Assembly (NCBI RefSeq): GCF_019956415.1
Contig: NZ_JAHBDK010000011.1
Coordinates: forward strand, 1-64,000
Reading direction: 5' to 3'
DNA: 64,000 nt
Source of the DNA: Pseudomonas sp. GL-B-19
Lineage (GTDB): Bacteria > Pseudomonadota > Gammaproteobacteria > Pseudomonadales > Pseudomonadaceae
Position 1 is the stretch's first letter. Each line of letters begins with the position of its first letter. Under the pieces are notes generated by a model. That model was not told the origin of the DNA, made no database searches, and worked only from the letters and a program-made list of their open reading frames with translations. Both the position numbers and the translations under genes were made by a program. Below, piece by piece: positions 1-8,582 of the stretch.

Positions 1-35
1 GTTTCGGGGGCGGCGGTTCGTCGGGCGGCTGGTGA
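1..35 (+). CDS. C-terminal tail of a probable TPM-domain (YgcG-like) protein, cut by the window edge
   Basis: Only the last ten codons are visible, reading FGGGGSSGGW before a TGA stop. A glycine/serine-rich tail with a final Trp is typical of TPM_phosphatase (YgcG-type) secreted or membrane-anchored proteins. The next gene starts 28 bases later and is itself a TPM-domain protein, and such genes are commonly paired in Pseudomonas. The family assignment is an inference from the tail and the neighbour, as no catalytic region is present. Confidence 0.6.
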   Translation, partial: FGGGGSSGGW

Positions 36-63
36 TAACAATAATGAGCAGGCACTTTTAAAC

Positions 64-681
64 ATGGCGTTACTGACAGAACACGAACAACGCAAAGTCG
101 CCGAGGCGATTGCCCGGGTCGAGCGCGACACCGACGCCGAACTGGTGACTGTGCTTGCCGCCCGCGCCGACGACTATGCGTACATCCCGCTGCTGTGGGC
201 CAGCCTGCTGGCGCTGATGGTGCCGGGGATCGTGCATTACCTGACCGGCTGGCTGACCCTGCACAGTTTGCTGCTGGTGCAATGGATCACCTTTATCGTG
301 CTGTGCCTGGTGTTCCGCCTTCCAAAAGTCACCACGCACCTGGTCCCGCGCTCGGTGCGGCATTGGCGCGCCTCGAACCTGGCGCGCCGGCAATTTCTGG
401 AGCAGAACCTGCACCACACGGTCGGCAGCACCGGGATGCTGATTTTTGTCTGCGAGGCGGAGCGCTATGTGGAGATCCTGGTGGATGAAGGGATTTCCAG
501 ACGGCTGGACAACAAGAACTGGGACGCGATAGTTGCGGCGTTTACCCAGCAGGTGAAGCAGGGACAGACGTTGCAAGGGTTCGTGACCTGCATCGAGGCA
601 TGTGGCGAGTTGCTCAAAGTGCATGTGCCGGTAACGCAGGAGAGGAATGAGTTGCCGAACCGGTTGGTGGTGTTGGGCTAA
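64..681 (+). CDS. TPM-domain membrane protein
   Basis: 205 residues. The N-terminal stretch (LTEHEQRKVAEAIARVERDT, then DAELVTVLA) and the C-terminal part (GSTGMLIFVCEAERYVEILVD, then an I-x-R motif) form the two halves of a TPM_phosphatase domain. Here they are interrupted by two hydrophobic segments at about residues 41-60 and 67-86 that should span the inner membrane. It follows the end of another TPM-type gene by 28 bases, so the two are probably cotranscribed. The biochemical role of bacterial TPM proteins is not well settled, so no reaction is assigned. The ATG start has no strong ribosome site but gives the full domain. Confidence 0.8.
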   Translation: MALLTEHEQRKVAEAIARVERDTDAELVTVLAARADDYAYIPLLWASLLALMVPGIVHYLTGWLTLHSLLLVQWITFIVLCLVFRLPKVTTHLVPRSVRHWRASNLARRQFLEQNLHHTVGSTGMLIFVCEAERYVEILVDEGISRRLDNKNWDAIVAAFTQQVKQGQTLQGFVTCIEACGELLKVHVPVTQERNELPNRLVVLG

Positions 682-697
682 GCCGCAACTCATTCCC

Positions 698-830
698 TGT
701 AGCAGCTGGCGAAGCCTGCGTTCGGCTGCGTAGCAGTCGTGAATTCAGGCGCTGCGGTCTTTCAGGTAAACCAAGCATGCCGGTTTTATGACTGCTGCGC
801 AGCCGGACGCAGGCTGCGCCAGCTGCTACA
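698..830. repeat. 133-bp long-palindrome element, copy 1
   Basis: Begins TGTAGCAGCTGGCGAAGCC and ends with the near-exact reverse complement, ...GCGCCAGCTGCTACA. The arms are about 40 bp, around a non-palindromic centre of roughly 50 bp. A second copy of exactly the same length lies at 18438-18570. The outer ends match well and the centre matches only in short blocks. It lies between two same-strand genes. There is no open frame worth calling and no transposase in the window. Confidence 0.85.
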
Positions 831-928
831 GATCGCACCGTTCGGTAAATAACTGCGTGTCCCGAACGGCCATCCCCCCTAAAATACCCGCCATTCCCCG
901 ATCCGCACCACCCGAGGCCGTTTTTTCC

Positions 929-2143
929 ATGTCTGTCACCGTCACTCCCGCCAGCCTCGCGCCGGATCACCACGCCCAGTTCATCGACCTGCTGCAAACC
1001 AGCCTCGACGCCAACGCCTTCATTAAGCTGGTGCTGGCCAAGTACGTCGGCACTGAAGTGGATTTGCAGCGCCTGATCATCAAGCAACTGACGGTCAAGG
1101 ATCAGCCTTGCCTGTCCTTCGTCTACCGCTACAAAACCCGTGACATCACCAAAAACTTGCCGCTTGAAGAGGGCGTCGCGACCATCGCTGCGTTGCTGCC
1201 AGTCTCGTTCAAAAATGCGCATTTATTGTCATTGACCGACGAAGCCCAGCTTGAATACAGCAAAAAGGGCAAGTCTTCGCTGTTCAAGAGCAAACCTCAG
1301 CAATTGCGTGAAGTGCCGTCCGCCGAGCACAACCGCGAGAAAAATCGCTTCCTCGACCTGAGCCGGCCGTTCCTCGCCGACCTCGGTGTGACCAATAGCA
1401 AGCACGAGCTGATCCCGGCGATGTCGCGCAAGTGGAAGCAGATCAACAAGTTCATCGAGGTTTTCAGCCATGCGCTAACCACCTCACCGCTGGTGCTGGA
1501 CAAGCCGGTACAGGTGGCGGATTTCGGTTCAGGCAAGGGTTACCTGACGTTCGCCATCCACGACTACCTGCGCAACACCTTGAACGCCGAAGGCGTGGTA
1601 ACGGGCGTCGAGCTGCGCGAAGAAATGGTCAACCTGTGCAACGCCGCCGCCGCGAAGCTTGAGCATCCGGGGCTGGTGTTCAAGTGCGGTGACGTGCGCA
1701 GCGTGGCGCCGAGCGAGCTGGATGTGATGATCGCGCTGCATGCCTGCGACATCGCCACCGACTACGCGATCCACACCGGCATCCGTTCCGGCGCCTCAAT
1801 CATCATGTGTTCGCCGTGCTGCCACAAACAGATCCGCCTGCAAATCCAGAGTCCGGCACTGCTCAAGCCGATGCTGCAATACGGTCTGCATCTGGGTCAG
1901 CAAGCAGAAATGGTCACCGACAGTTTGCGCGCGTTGTTCCTCGAAGCCTGCGGTTATGAAACCAAAGTGTTCGAGTTCATCTCGTTGGACCACACCAACA
2001 AGAACAAGATGATCCTGGCGGTCAAACGCGCCGAGCCGGTGGACTCGGCCCAGCTGTTGGTGAAGATTCAGGAGCTTAAGGATTTCTACCACATCAGCGA
2101 ACACTGTCTCGAAACCCTGCTCCGAGCCGACGGCTACCTCTAA
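929..2143 (+). CDS. Class I SAM-dependent methyltransferase, METTL25/Methyltransf_32 type
   Basis: 404 residues from the ATG at 929. The open frame extends further upstream, but that part runs into the repeat at 698-830. SAM-binding motif I is VADFGSGKG at about 197-205, followed by an acidic residue in GVELREEM near 227. ALHACDIATD (269-278) and CSPCCHKQ (294-301) are hallmarks of the METTL25-like family, in which the Cys-rich motif sits where other methyltransferases carry a catalytic (D/N)PPY-like loop. The substrate cannot be read from the sequence. Family members are often annotated as generic methyltransferases, and the eukaryotic relatives act on a ribosomal protein. The N-terminal 140 residues are an additional domain of unknown role. 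Confidence 0.85.
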   Translation: MSVTVTPASLAPDHHAQFIDLLQTSLDANAFIKLVLAKYVGTEVDLQRLIIKQLTVKDQPCLSFVYRYKTRDITKNLPLEEGVATIAALLPVSFKNAHLLSLTDEAQLEYSKKGKSSLFKSKPQQLREVPSAEHNREKNRFLDLSRPFLADLGVTNSKHELIPAMSRKWKQINKFIEVFSHALTTSPLVLDKPVQVADFGSGKGYLTFAIHDYLRNTLNAEGVVTGVELREEMVNLCNAAAAKLEHPGLVFKCGDVRSVAPSELDVMIALHACDIATDYAIHTGIRSGASIIMCSPCCHKQIRLQIQSPALLKPMLQYGLHLGQQAEMVTDSLRALFLEACGYETKVFEFISLDHTNKNKMILAVKRAEPVDSAQLLVKIQELKDFYHISEHCLETLLRADGYL

Positions 2144-2146
2144 ACA

Positions 2147-2216
2147 CTGTAGGAGCCCGGCTTGCCGGCGATGGCGATTTCGAGTACGCCATCGCCGGCA
2201 AGCCGGGCTCCTACAG
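2147..2216. repeat. REP doublet (inverted pair)
   Basis: The arms CTGTAGGAGCCCGGCTTGCC and its reverse complement face each other across about 12 bases. It lies exactly between the convergent ends of the methyltransferase and the EamA permease and may serve as a bidirectional transcription end. Confidence 0.9.
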
Positions 2217-2217
2217 T

Positions 2218-3108
2218 TTAGGCGGTGGCAATGCGTGCGGGTTTAACCGCGGTCTTGCGGCCCAACATGACGGTAACAATCACCCCGGCAGCAAACAGCC
2301 AGGTGATCGGCTCGATGTGTTCGCCGAAGAATAGTGCCGAGAAGGCGATGGTGAAGAAGATCTGCAGCAGCTGAATCTGGCTGACCCGAGCAATCCCACC
2401 CATGGCCAGCCCGGCGTACCAGGCGAAGAAGCCGATGAATTGCGAAAACAGCGAAACGTAACCAAACGCCCACCAGGTCTTGGCCGAAATCTCGCCCTGA
2501 TGTTGTAGCGCCAGGTACACCACCGGCCCGATCAACAGCGGCGTCGACAGCACCAGCGCCCAGCAGATCACCTGCCAGCCGCCCATCTCCTTGGCCAGGC
2601 GTCCGCCCTCGGCGTAACCCAAACCACCCACCGCAATCGCCCCGAGCATCAGCAAATCACCGGCCTGAATGCTGCCCGCACCGCTGATCAGCGCATAACC
2701 GAGCACCAACGCACTGCCCAGCGCGGCGCAGGCCCAGAAGGCTTTTGAGGGGCGTTCGTGGGACAACCACGCGGCGTACAGCGCCACGCACAGTGGTTGC
2801 AGACCATTGACCAAGGCGCCATGGGATGCCGGCAAGGTTTGCATGGCCCACGCCGACAACACCGGAAAACCCAGAATGACCCCGGCGATCACCAATGTCA
2901 GGCCTTTGACCTGTTTCCAGGTTGGCCATTTCTCCCGACGCCACAGCAACAGTATCGCTGCTGGCACCGCTGCAAACAGAGCCCGGCCGAGGCCATTGAG
3001 CAGCGGATGCAGTTCCTGCACGACGATTCGTGTGAAGGGCAGGGTGAGGCTGAAGATCACAACACCGAGCAGGCCGAGGGCCATGCCGGTGTTTTCGCGC
3101 GAGGACAT
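2218..3108 (-). CDS. EamA/DMT-family inner-membrane transporter
   Basis: 296 residues, almost wholly hydrophobic, with about ten predicted membrane helices arranged as two EamA repeats. The first covers about 8-140 and contains LPFTRIVVQELHP and the LPASHGALVNGLQPL region. The second covers about 150-285 and contains ARVSQIQLLQIFFT and ALFFGEHIEP. This is the drug/metabolite transporter fold of exporters for amino acids, nucleosides or other metabolites. The substrate is not predictable. It stands alone, convergent with the methyltransferase gene. Confidence 0.88.
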   Translation of the reverse strand: MSSRENTGMALGLLGVVIFSLTLPFTRIVVQELHPLLNGLGRALFAAVPAAILLLWRREKWPTWKQVKGLTLVIAGVILGFPVLSAWAMQTLPASHGALVNGLQPLCVALYAAWLSHERPSKAFWACAALGSALVLGYALISGAGSIQAGDLLMLGAIAVGGLGYAEGGRLAKEMGGWQVICWALVLSTPLLIGPVVYLALQHQGEISAKTWWAFGYVSLFSQFIGFFAWYAGLAMGGIARVSQIQLLQIFFTIAFSALFFGEHIEPITWLFAAGVIVTVMLGRKTAVKPARIATA

Positions 3109-3214
3109 GATGGCAACCAGAATTCAGAGTGGGGGAAGAGTTTTCATCTAGCCACAAACTGCGCCGACTGCGCTGTTACAGCTAGGCGCAGAGTTATCCG
3201 TACAGTTTGAGGGC

Positions 3215-3284
3215 CCCTTCGCGAGCAGGCTCGCTCCCACATTGGAATGCGATCAACGGTGGGAGCGAGCCTGCTCGCGATGAA
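3215..3284. repeat. REP doublet
   Basis: CCTTCGCGAGCAGGCTCGCT and the reverse-complement arm AGCGAGCCTGCTCGCGA are separated by about 20 bases. It sits in the 268-bp divergent gap between the EamA gene and the PfpI-type gene. Nothing else is recognised there. Confidence 0.9.
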
Positions 3285-3376
3285 CGATAACGCGGTAGTA
3301 GCAGGTTATTACCCGACCCCGCGGATAAGGACTACCTTGAATACTCCTGCGAATGTCCCCCAGAGGAGTCCTCCCC

Positions 3377-3958
3377 ATGGCTGCTAAAAAAATCCTGATG
3401 CTGGTCGGCGATTACGTCGAAGACTACGAAGTGATGGTGCCGTTCCAGGCACTGCTGATGGTCGGTCATACCGTCCACGCCGTTTGCCCGGACAAAACCG
3501 CGGGCCAGACCGTGCGCACGGCGATCCACGATTTTGAAGGCGACCAGACCTACAGCGAAAAGCCCGGCCACTTGTTCGCCCTGAACTTCGACTTCGCAAA
3601 AGTCGCTGAAGCCGACTACGACGCGCTGCTGATCCCCGGCGGCCGTGCGCCGGAATACCTGCGCCTGAATGAAAAAGTTTTGGGTTTGGTGCGAGCATTC
3701 GACAAGGCCGGCAAGCCGATTGCTGCCGTGTGCCATGGCGCGCAATTGCTGGCGGCGGCCGGCGTTCTCGAAGGACGCGAGTGCAGCGCTTACCCGGCCT
3801 GTGCCCCGGAAGTGCGACTGGCCGGCGGTACGTTCATCGACATCCCGGTGACGCAGGGCCATGTTCAAGGCAATCTGGCCACCGCCCCGGCCTGGCCGGC
3901 GCACCCGAGCTGGCTCGCCGGTTTTCTCGGGTTGCTGGGTACCAAAATCACGCTGTAA
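3377..3958 (+). CDS. DJ-1/PfpI-family protein (class I glutamine amidotransferase-like)
   Basis: 193 residues. The ATG at 3377 follows GAGGAG at 3363-3368. An upstream in-frame start at 3353 is less likely. The family nucleophile-elbow motif is [10 protein letters not shown] with Cys119-His120, and the partner acidic residue lies in GDYVEDYE (Glu15), as in PfpI/YhbO-type proteins. [15 protein letters not shown] is the conserved loop preceding the elbow. Relatives have been described as cysteine proteases or glyoxal-adduct deglycases, and the activity of this one is not determined by sequence. The next gene starts 14 bases downstream, suggesting cotranscription. Confidence 0.88.
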   Translation: MAAKKILMLVGDYVEDYEVMVPFQALLMVGHTVHAVCPDKTAGQTVRTAIHDFEGDQTYSEKPGHLFALNFDFAKVAEADYDALLIPGGRAPEYLRLNEKVLGLVRAFDKAGKPIAAVCHGAQLLAAAGVLEGRECSAYPACAPEVRLAGGTFIDIPVTQGHVQGNLATAPAWPAHPSWLAGFLGLLGTKITL

Positions 3959-3972
3959 CGAGGGACTTGTCC

Positions 3973-4278
3973 ATGTGCGAGCTCTACGTCAAGGCCGATC
4001 CGATCCTCTACGAATCGCGCTCCCGCTCGCTGCGCATCTGCGGGGTGGTCACCACCCTGCGGCTGGAGAATCAGTTTTGGGACATCCTCAGCGAAATCGC
4101 CGAAGTCGACGGTATGACCACTAATCAGTTGATCGCCAAGCTCTATGAGGAGGTGATGGATTATCGCGGGGAAGTGGTGAATTTTGCGTCGTTTTTGCGG
4201 GTGAGTTGTATGCGCTATCTGAGTCAGCGGCGGGTGGTTGCGCCGGAGTTGTCAGTGGTTCGGTCGGTGGTGAAGTAG
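3973..4278 (+). CDS. Ribbon-helix-helix domain protein
   Basis: 101 residues. The pattern LRICGVVTTLRLENQFWDIL followed by TTNQLIAKLYEEV matches the arylsulfate-sulfotransferase-like ribbon-helix-helix family (RHH_4): a short beta strand, then two helices with a conserved Trp. Such proteins are small dimeric DNA binders of mostly unknown targets. It starts 14 bases after the PfpI-type gene and probably shares its transcript. The start at 3973 was chosen because the longer open frame merely overlaps the PfpI gene in another frame. Confidence 0.8.
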   Translation: MCELYVKADPILYESRSRSLRICGVVTTLRLENQFWDILSEIAEVDGMTTNQLIAKLYEEVMDYRGEVVNFASFLRVSCMRYLSQRRVVAPELSVVRSVVK

Positions 4279-4293
4279 CGCAGACCATGTTGA

Positions 4294-4375
4294 CCCCTTC
4301 GCGGGCAAGCCCGCTCCCACAATGGACTGATACACGCAAATACACTGTAGGAGCGTGGCTTGCCCGCGAAGGGGC
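4294..4375. repeat. REP doublet
   Basis: CCCCTTCGCGGGCAAGCCCG and the opposed arm ...GGCTTGCCCGCGAAGGGGC. It lies between the RHH gene and the YegP gene. Confidence 0.88.
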
Positions 4376-4451
4376 CGGAACAGGCGACAGATTTCCCTGG
4401 CTGGTCTTTACTCTGAAGCGCGAAGCCTCTCAATTGCCAAGGAGAAAGAGC

Positions 4452-4796
4452 ATGTCCGGATGGTATGAAGTGAGCAAAACCAGCAGCGGCCAGTTTCGGT
4501 TTGTCTTGAAGGCGGCCAATACCGAAACCATTCTGTCCAGCGAGCATTACACCACCCGCAGCGCGGCCGACAACGGCATTGCCTCGGTGCAAAAGAACAG
4601 TCCGCTGGATGAACGCTACGAGAAAAAGACCACCAAGGATGGCCATCCTTACTTCAACCTCAAAGCCGCCAACCACGAAATCATCGGCAGCAGCGAAGCC
4701 TATTCCTCCGATGCCGCACGGGAAAAAGGCATCGCCAGTGTCAAGGCCAACGGGCCGACCACGGTAATCAAGGACAAGACCTTGCCGGTGCTCTAA
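4452..4796 (+). CDS. YegP family protein (two DUF1508 repeats)
   Basis: 114 residues with two homologous units. Residues 1-50 begin GWYEVSKTSSGQFRFVLKAA and residues about 55-103 begin YEKKTTKDGHPYFNLKAANH. Each ends in a serine-containing YxSxxAAxxGIASV segment. This tandem arrangement is the YegP family, small soluble proteins of unknown function. The ATG at 4452 follows the ribosome site AAGGAGAAAG at about 4439-4448. The open frame running back to 4206 only reads through the REP. Confidence 0.9.
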   Translation: MSGWYEVSKTSSGQFRFVLKAANTETILSSEHYTTRSAADNGIASVQKNSPLDERYEKKTTKDGHPYFNLKAANHEIIGSSEAYSSDAAREKGIASVKANGPTTVIKDKTLPVL

Positions 4797-4813
4797 ACAC
4801 ACCGATAACCTAT

Positions 4814-4842
4814 TGTGGGAGCGAGCCGGCTCCGGGCGGCGA
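4814..4842. repeat. Single degenerate REP
   Basis: TGTGGGAGCGAGCCGGCTCC followed by GGGCGGCG. It is the same variant as the left arm of the element at 43552-43634. It lies between convergent genes. Confidence 0.65.
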
Positions 4843-4870
4843 TCCGACGATGGCGGCAGCCGCTCCGGCA

Positions 4871-5890
4871 CTAAACCTCGACTGGAACAGTCAGCTTCGG
4901 ACTACCCAGCACATGCGTCTTCGAATCAAAAAACCGCAATTGCGATCCCGTCCCCTCAAACACCTTCGCGTAATGCCGCTTCTGATGCTGAATAAACGCT
5001 TTGCTGCGCGGATAAATCGAGATCGCCACCACGGTTGGTTTTGCCTGGCGTAGCGCATGAACGATATGACTGTCCTGCTCGCCCAACGCATGACCAAAAA
5101 CGCACAACCCGTCGCCATGCCCCAATAACTGGTCATAACAAAACGACAGATAATCCGAGCTGCGAATCGTCTTGAGCTTGTCCTGCGCCGGCCCTTCGTT
5201 CACAAACAGCGGCACGTCATCCAGCGTCTTGATCGTATTGTTGATCGCGAAACTGCCGAGCAACGTGCCCTCGGTCGACATCAATTTACGCGCTGTGCCG
5301 TCCTGGTTTCGCACCAGATGCAAACCACCGTGCAGGTACAACAAACGGGTTTTCTCGGTCGCCGTGACGCTCAGGTCAAAGCCCGGCTCGGTGCCCTGGA
5401 ACAGGTCGGTGATCGCGTCTGGCTGATGCTGGATGGACCAGTAATTAAGCAAGTCATAGTTAGTGGTGAACACCGTCCGATAGTTGCCCAGTTCCTGGCT
5501 AATAATCGCCAGGGTCGAAGGCACCACCAGCCGCCATGGAATATGCACGGCGTGCACGGTGTTGATCAGCGCTTCCTTGATCGCGTAATAACGATTGCGC
5601 GGTGCGGCGGAGCTGACAGCCAACGCCTTGTTGACCCGGCTGGTGGTTTTCAGCGCGCTCAGGACTTGTTCGAAACTGCGCGTCTGCATCGCCTCGAACA
5701 CGCTCAGCTCGGATTGGCTCAGGGGTTTTTCTTCGACGGTGCGTGCATTCTCGAACAGCGAGTCGTAACCAAAATCGTCCCACACGGCGCGGCTGGCGCC
5801 GTTGCCTACCAGCAAGCCGCTGAACGAGGCGGTGGCGCGCAAGGCGTTCCAGTCTTCAAGTTGGGCATCAACATCCTGGAAATCGGTCAT
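4871..5890 (-). CDS. DUF4917 family protein with SIR2-like motifs
   Basis: 339 residues. The overall sequence fits DUF4917. Three motifs resemble those of SIR2-fold NAD-binding proteins: LLVGNGASRAV (26-36, compare the GAGxS loop), FTTNYDLLNYW (141-151, compare TxNYD) and YLHGGLHL (185-192), plus FGHALGEQDSHI (265-276), which is like the C-terminal GxSxxDxxI motif of SIR2_2 proteins. That would make it a candidate NAD-handling or NAD-consuming protein, as in several antiphage effectors. This is inference, because the catalytic His/Asn pair cannot be assigned without a structure. No partner gene is adjacent. It is monocistronic, convergent with yegP. Confidence 0.75.
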   Translation of the reverse strand: MTDFQDVDAQLEDWNALRATASFSGLLVGNGASRAVWDDFGYDSLFENARTVEEKPLSQSELSVFEAMQTRSFEQVLSALKTTSRVNKALAVSSAAPRNRYYAIKEALINTVHAVHIPWRLVVPSTLAIISQELGNYRTVFTTNYDLLNYWSIQHQPDAITDLFQGTEPGFDLSVTATEKTRLLYLHGGLHLVRNQDGTARKLMSTEGTLLGSFAINNTIKTLDDVPLFVNEGPAQDKLKTIRSSDYLSFCYDQLLGHGDGLCVFGHALGEQDSHIVHALRQAKPTVVAISIYPRSKAFIQHQKRHYAKVFEGTGSQLRFFDSKTHVLGSPKLTVPVEV

Positions 5891-5959
5891 TGCGGTGGTC
5901 GTCTCGAAGCAAAGGGGCTAATGGGCGGCGACTTTATCACGGCCGGGCGTCGAGTCAGA

Positions 5960-7129
5960 TCAACATGTAGGTTGGCGACCCGGCGCGAGCATCACGCAGA
6001 GCATCGCGCCCACCGCCAGCAACGTGCACAACAGCGACAGTGGCCACGCCTGCGGACTGGCAATCAGGCTGGCAATCGCGCCAATCACGGCAGCCATCAG
6101 TTGATGAATAAAGCCGCTCAGGGCCATCGCATAAGCGCCGCCGACCGGTGAGCCGTCGTTAGCCAGCGACAGGCTGATCGGGTAGGTCAGCGATTGCCCG
6201 AACACCGCCACGCAATAGGGCAACCAGAACAGCAGCGCAATGGCTGTGCCGGTGACGCTGCCCAATAACATCACCGCGCTGCCGGCCAGTACCAGTCCGA
6301 CGCCGGCCGACATCAATCGGCGCTGACCGGTGCGCAGTACCAAGCCATTGACCCCCAACGCCCCCAAAAAATATGCCGCGCTGATCGGCCAGCCCAGCAG
6401 CCCGTATTCCACAGCCGACCAATTGAACGGACCTTGCAGAATCAACGGCGCGGCGGTGTTGAAGGCGACGATCACCCCATAACCGAGGCCGCCGGTGAGG
6501 GCCGGCAGCAGGAAGGCACGATCGCGCAGAATGCGCCCGTAACTCGGCCATGCGGACGACTGCACATTGTCCTCGGTCAGCAGCGCAAACGGGACCCGCG
6601 CCACAACCGTCGCCATCAACAGGCTCGCGCCCCCTAACAGATAGAAGATCGCTGACCAGCCCAGCGCCACCTGAATAACCGACCCCAAGTACTGGCCGAT
6701 TCCCAGCGCCACCACAAATGAAATCGAAATCCACGACAACGCCTTAGCCAGCAGATCGCCGCGGAAGCTGTCGCGGATCAGCACCCGGGCCATCACCGAA
6801 ATTCCGCTGGCACCGATGCCCTGAATCAGTCGAATCATCAGGAACGATTCAAGTGTCTGGCCCAGCGGCAGTGCAAGGTTGCCCAGCCCATAAATGCCCA
6901 GCGCCGCGAGCAATACCGGCTTGCGACCGATGCGCTGACCAAGGCTGCCCCAGAACAACATCGGCAGCGCCATCCCGATCAAGTACACCGCCAACCCCCA
7001 GGACACCTGCGAGGCGTCGGCTGACAAATACCGAGCCATTTCCGGCAGCGCCGGCAGGTAAATGCTCATGCCCAGTTGAGCGAGAAAAACCGTGCTGCAA
7101 GTGACGAGGAGGGTGGTGCTGCTCTTCAT
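5960..7129 (-). CDS. MFS transporter, Bcr/CflA-like DHA1 exporter
   Basis: 389 residues from the ATG at 7129, which is preceded by GGGAAGATGTC. About twelve membrane helices. MSIYLPALPEMARYL in helix 1 and GQRIGRKPVLL in the loop between helices 2 and 3 are the DHA1 signature of proton-driven exporters. The PLP-enzyme gene ends only 17 bases upstream, so the two are almost certainly one operon. The permease may export, or protect against, the product of that enzyme. The substrate is unknown. Confidence 0.87.
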   Translation of the reverse strand: MKSSTTLLVTCSTVFLAQLGMSIYLPALPEMARYLSADASQVSWGLAVYLIGMALPMLFWGSLGQRIGRKPVLLAALGIYGLGNLALPLGQTLESFLMIRLIQGIGASGISVMARVLIRDSFRGDLLAKALSWISISFVVALGIGQYLGSVIQVALGWSAIFYLLGGASLLMATVVARVPFALLTEDNVQSSAWPSYGRILRDRAFLLPALTGGLGYGVIVAFNTAAPLILQGPFNWSAVEYGLLGWPISAAYFLGALGVNGLVLRTGQRRLMSAGVGLVLAGSAVMLLGSVTGTAIALLFWLPYCVAVFGQSLTYPISLSLANDGSPVGGAYAMALSGFIHQLMAAVIGAIASLIASPQAWPLSLLCTLLAVGAMLCVMLAPGRQPTC

Positions 7130-7146
7130 GACATCTTCCCTGGTGT

Positions 7147-8382
7147 TCAGTCGCCGACGACCCCGGCGGGTGTGCATAAAAGCTCAGTGACGAGCTCACA
7201 AAAGTGGCGGATCAGCATCGGTTCCATGTCCGCCCGCAAAGTGATTCTCAGAGCAGCCTTGCCTTGTGCGACCACCGGAAAAAACACCGCCGAGGTGAAG
7301 AAACCGAGATTGGCCAATGCGATGGCGATGCGGTTGGCCAGCACCGCTTCACCGCAGTGGATCAATCGAATTGGCATGTTGCTGCCGTGCTGTGCGGTTC
7401 GGATCAGGCTGTCAAAGAGCCGGATATTAACCTGAAGTTTTTCCTGCAACGCGGCAAAGGCCGGCGTTTGATGCAACTGGATGGAAGCTCTACCTGCACC
7501 GATGGCCGCGCTGTTCAGGCTTTGCGACCAATTACTGGGGCCGCCGTAGCGTTGAATCAGCTTTTTCTGCCGTTCATTGCCCAGCATCACCAGCCCGCCG
7601 CTGGCGCCAAACGATTTGGCCAATGAGGCAACGATCAGGCCGTCATCTTCCAGGGCCTGAAACCTGGGGCGCACCAGGCCGGCACCGAATGTGCCAACGG
7701 CAGACAGCGCGTGGGAGTCGTCGAGGTAGAGAAACAACCCATAACGGTCCTTCAGGTACAAAAGACTGTCCAGGTCGGCGACCCCGCCCATGCTGTACGC
7801 ACCGTCGGCAACATACGCGACCCTGGTGTTTTGCTGGCACTGGGTTTCCAGAAAATCCATGTCGTTGTGCGGACTGGTCACGACCCTGGTTTCATCGGCG
7901 CAGGCGGCTTTGAGGTGATGCATCGAGTAGTGCGCCAATCGGTCAAACACCATCACCGGCGGCCGGTTTTCGGTGAACACGCCGCTGGCCAGCAGCGGCA
8001 GGATGCCGGCACTCGCCGCGCTGCACGACAAGGTGCTCAGGCAAGTGGCGCCGAACATCGCTGACAGTTCGGTATCGTACTGCTCGTGGATCGCCAGTTT
8101 GCAGCGGTTTTTTGAGTTGGCGACGCGCAGGGTGCCGGTTTCCCACAAGGTGGTCATGGCGCCGTCGAGCAGATCGGGATGGTGATCCAGGCCCAGGTAT
8201 GAGCTGGTGCAGAAGTGATGAAACGCGCGTCCGTGCTGGTCAACCATGCGGTTGCTGCTTCTGATGTCGACATTCAGTCCCGCGACTTTCCCGGCTTCTG
8301 CGGTTTCCCAGTCGTGATCGGATAGCGCGATCAGTTTTCGATAGTTGGTGTAGGTATTTGCCGCGTGCGTTGTCTGGTCCAT
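7147..8382 (-). CDS. Alpha-oxoamine synthase-like PLP enzyme (AONS/KBL/CqsA superfamily)
   Basis: 411 residues of fold-type I. SSYLGLDHHP (60-69) is the substrate-end motif of the BioF/KBL family. DRLAHYSMHH (147-156) holds the His that stacks on the cofactor, LDDSHALSAVG (220-230) the Asp that pairs with the pyridine nitrogen, and ASLAKSFGASGG (252-263) the PLP lysine Lys256. These enzymes condense an amino acid with an acyl-CoA to give an amino-ketone. The region LRVANSKNRCKLAIHEQYDT departs from the usual BioF signature. It is not linked to biotin or threonine genes, so a specialised product is likely. It is the first gene of a two-gene operon with the MFS exporter. Confidence 0.85.
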   Translation of the reverse strand: MDQTTHAANTYTNYRKLIALSDHDWETAEAGKVAGLNVDIRSSNRMVDQHGRAFHHFCTSSYLGLDHHPDLLDGAMTTLWETGTLRVANSKNRCKLAIHEQYDTELSAMFGATCLSTLSCSAASAGILPLLASGVFTENRPPVMVFDRLAHYSMHHLKAACADETRVVTSPHNDMDFLETQCQQNTRVAYVADGAYSMGGVADLDSLLYLKDRYGLFLYLDDSHALSAVGTFGAGLVRPRFQALEDDGLIVASLAKSFGASGGLVMLGNERQKKLIQRYGGPSNWSQSLNSAAIGAGRASIQLHQTPAFAALQEKLQVNIRLFDSLIRTAQHGSNMPIRLIHCGEAVLANRIAIALANLGFFTSAVFFPVVAQGKAALRITLRADMEPMLIRHFCELVTELLCTPAGVVGD

Positions 8383-8582
8383 TTGAAGTGTCTGTCCTTG
8401 AGTGGTGAAGCCGTCCGTGTGTGTTGCCAGACTTTACAGAATGCGACATTGACGCTGAATCGGCCGTTTCCGCTTCGGTTGAGTGTTACAAGAGATTTAT
8501 GTGTAGGGCGATGGCTGTGTGGATGTGGGGCAAAACCCGGTTATCCTGCCCATTCAGCCGCGCAGAAGTCATCGAGCCCTCC

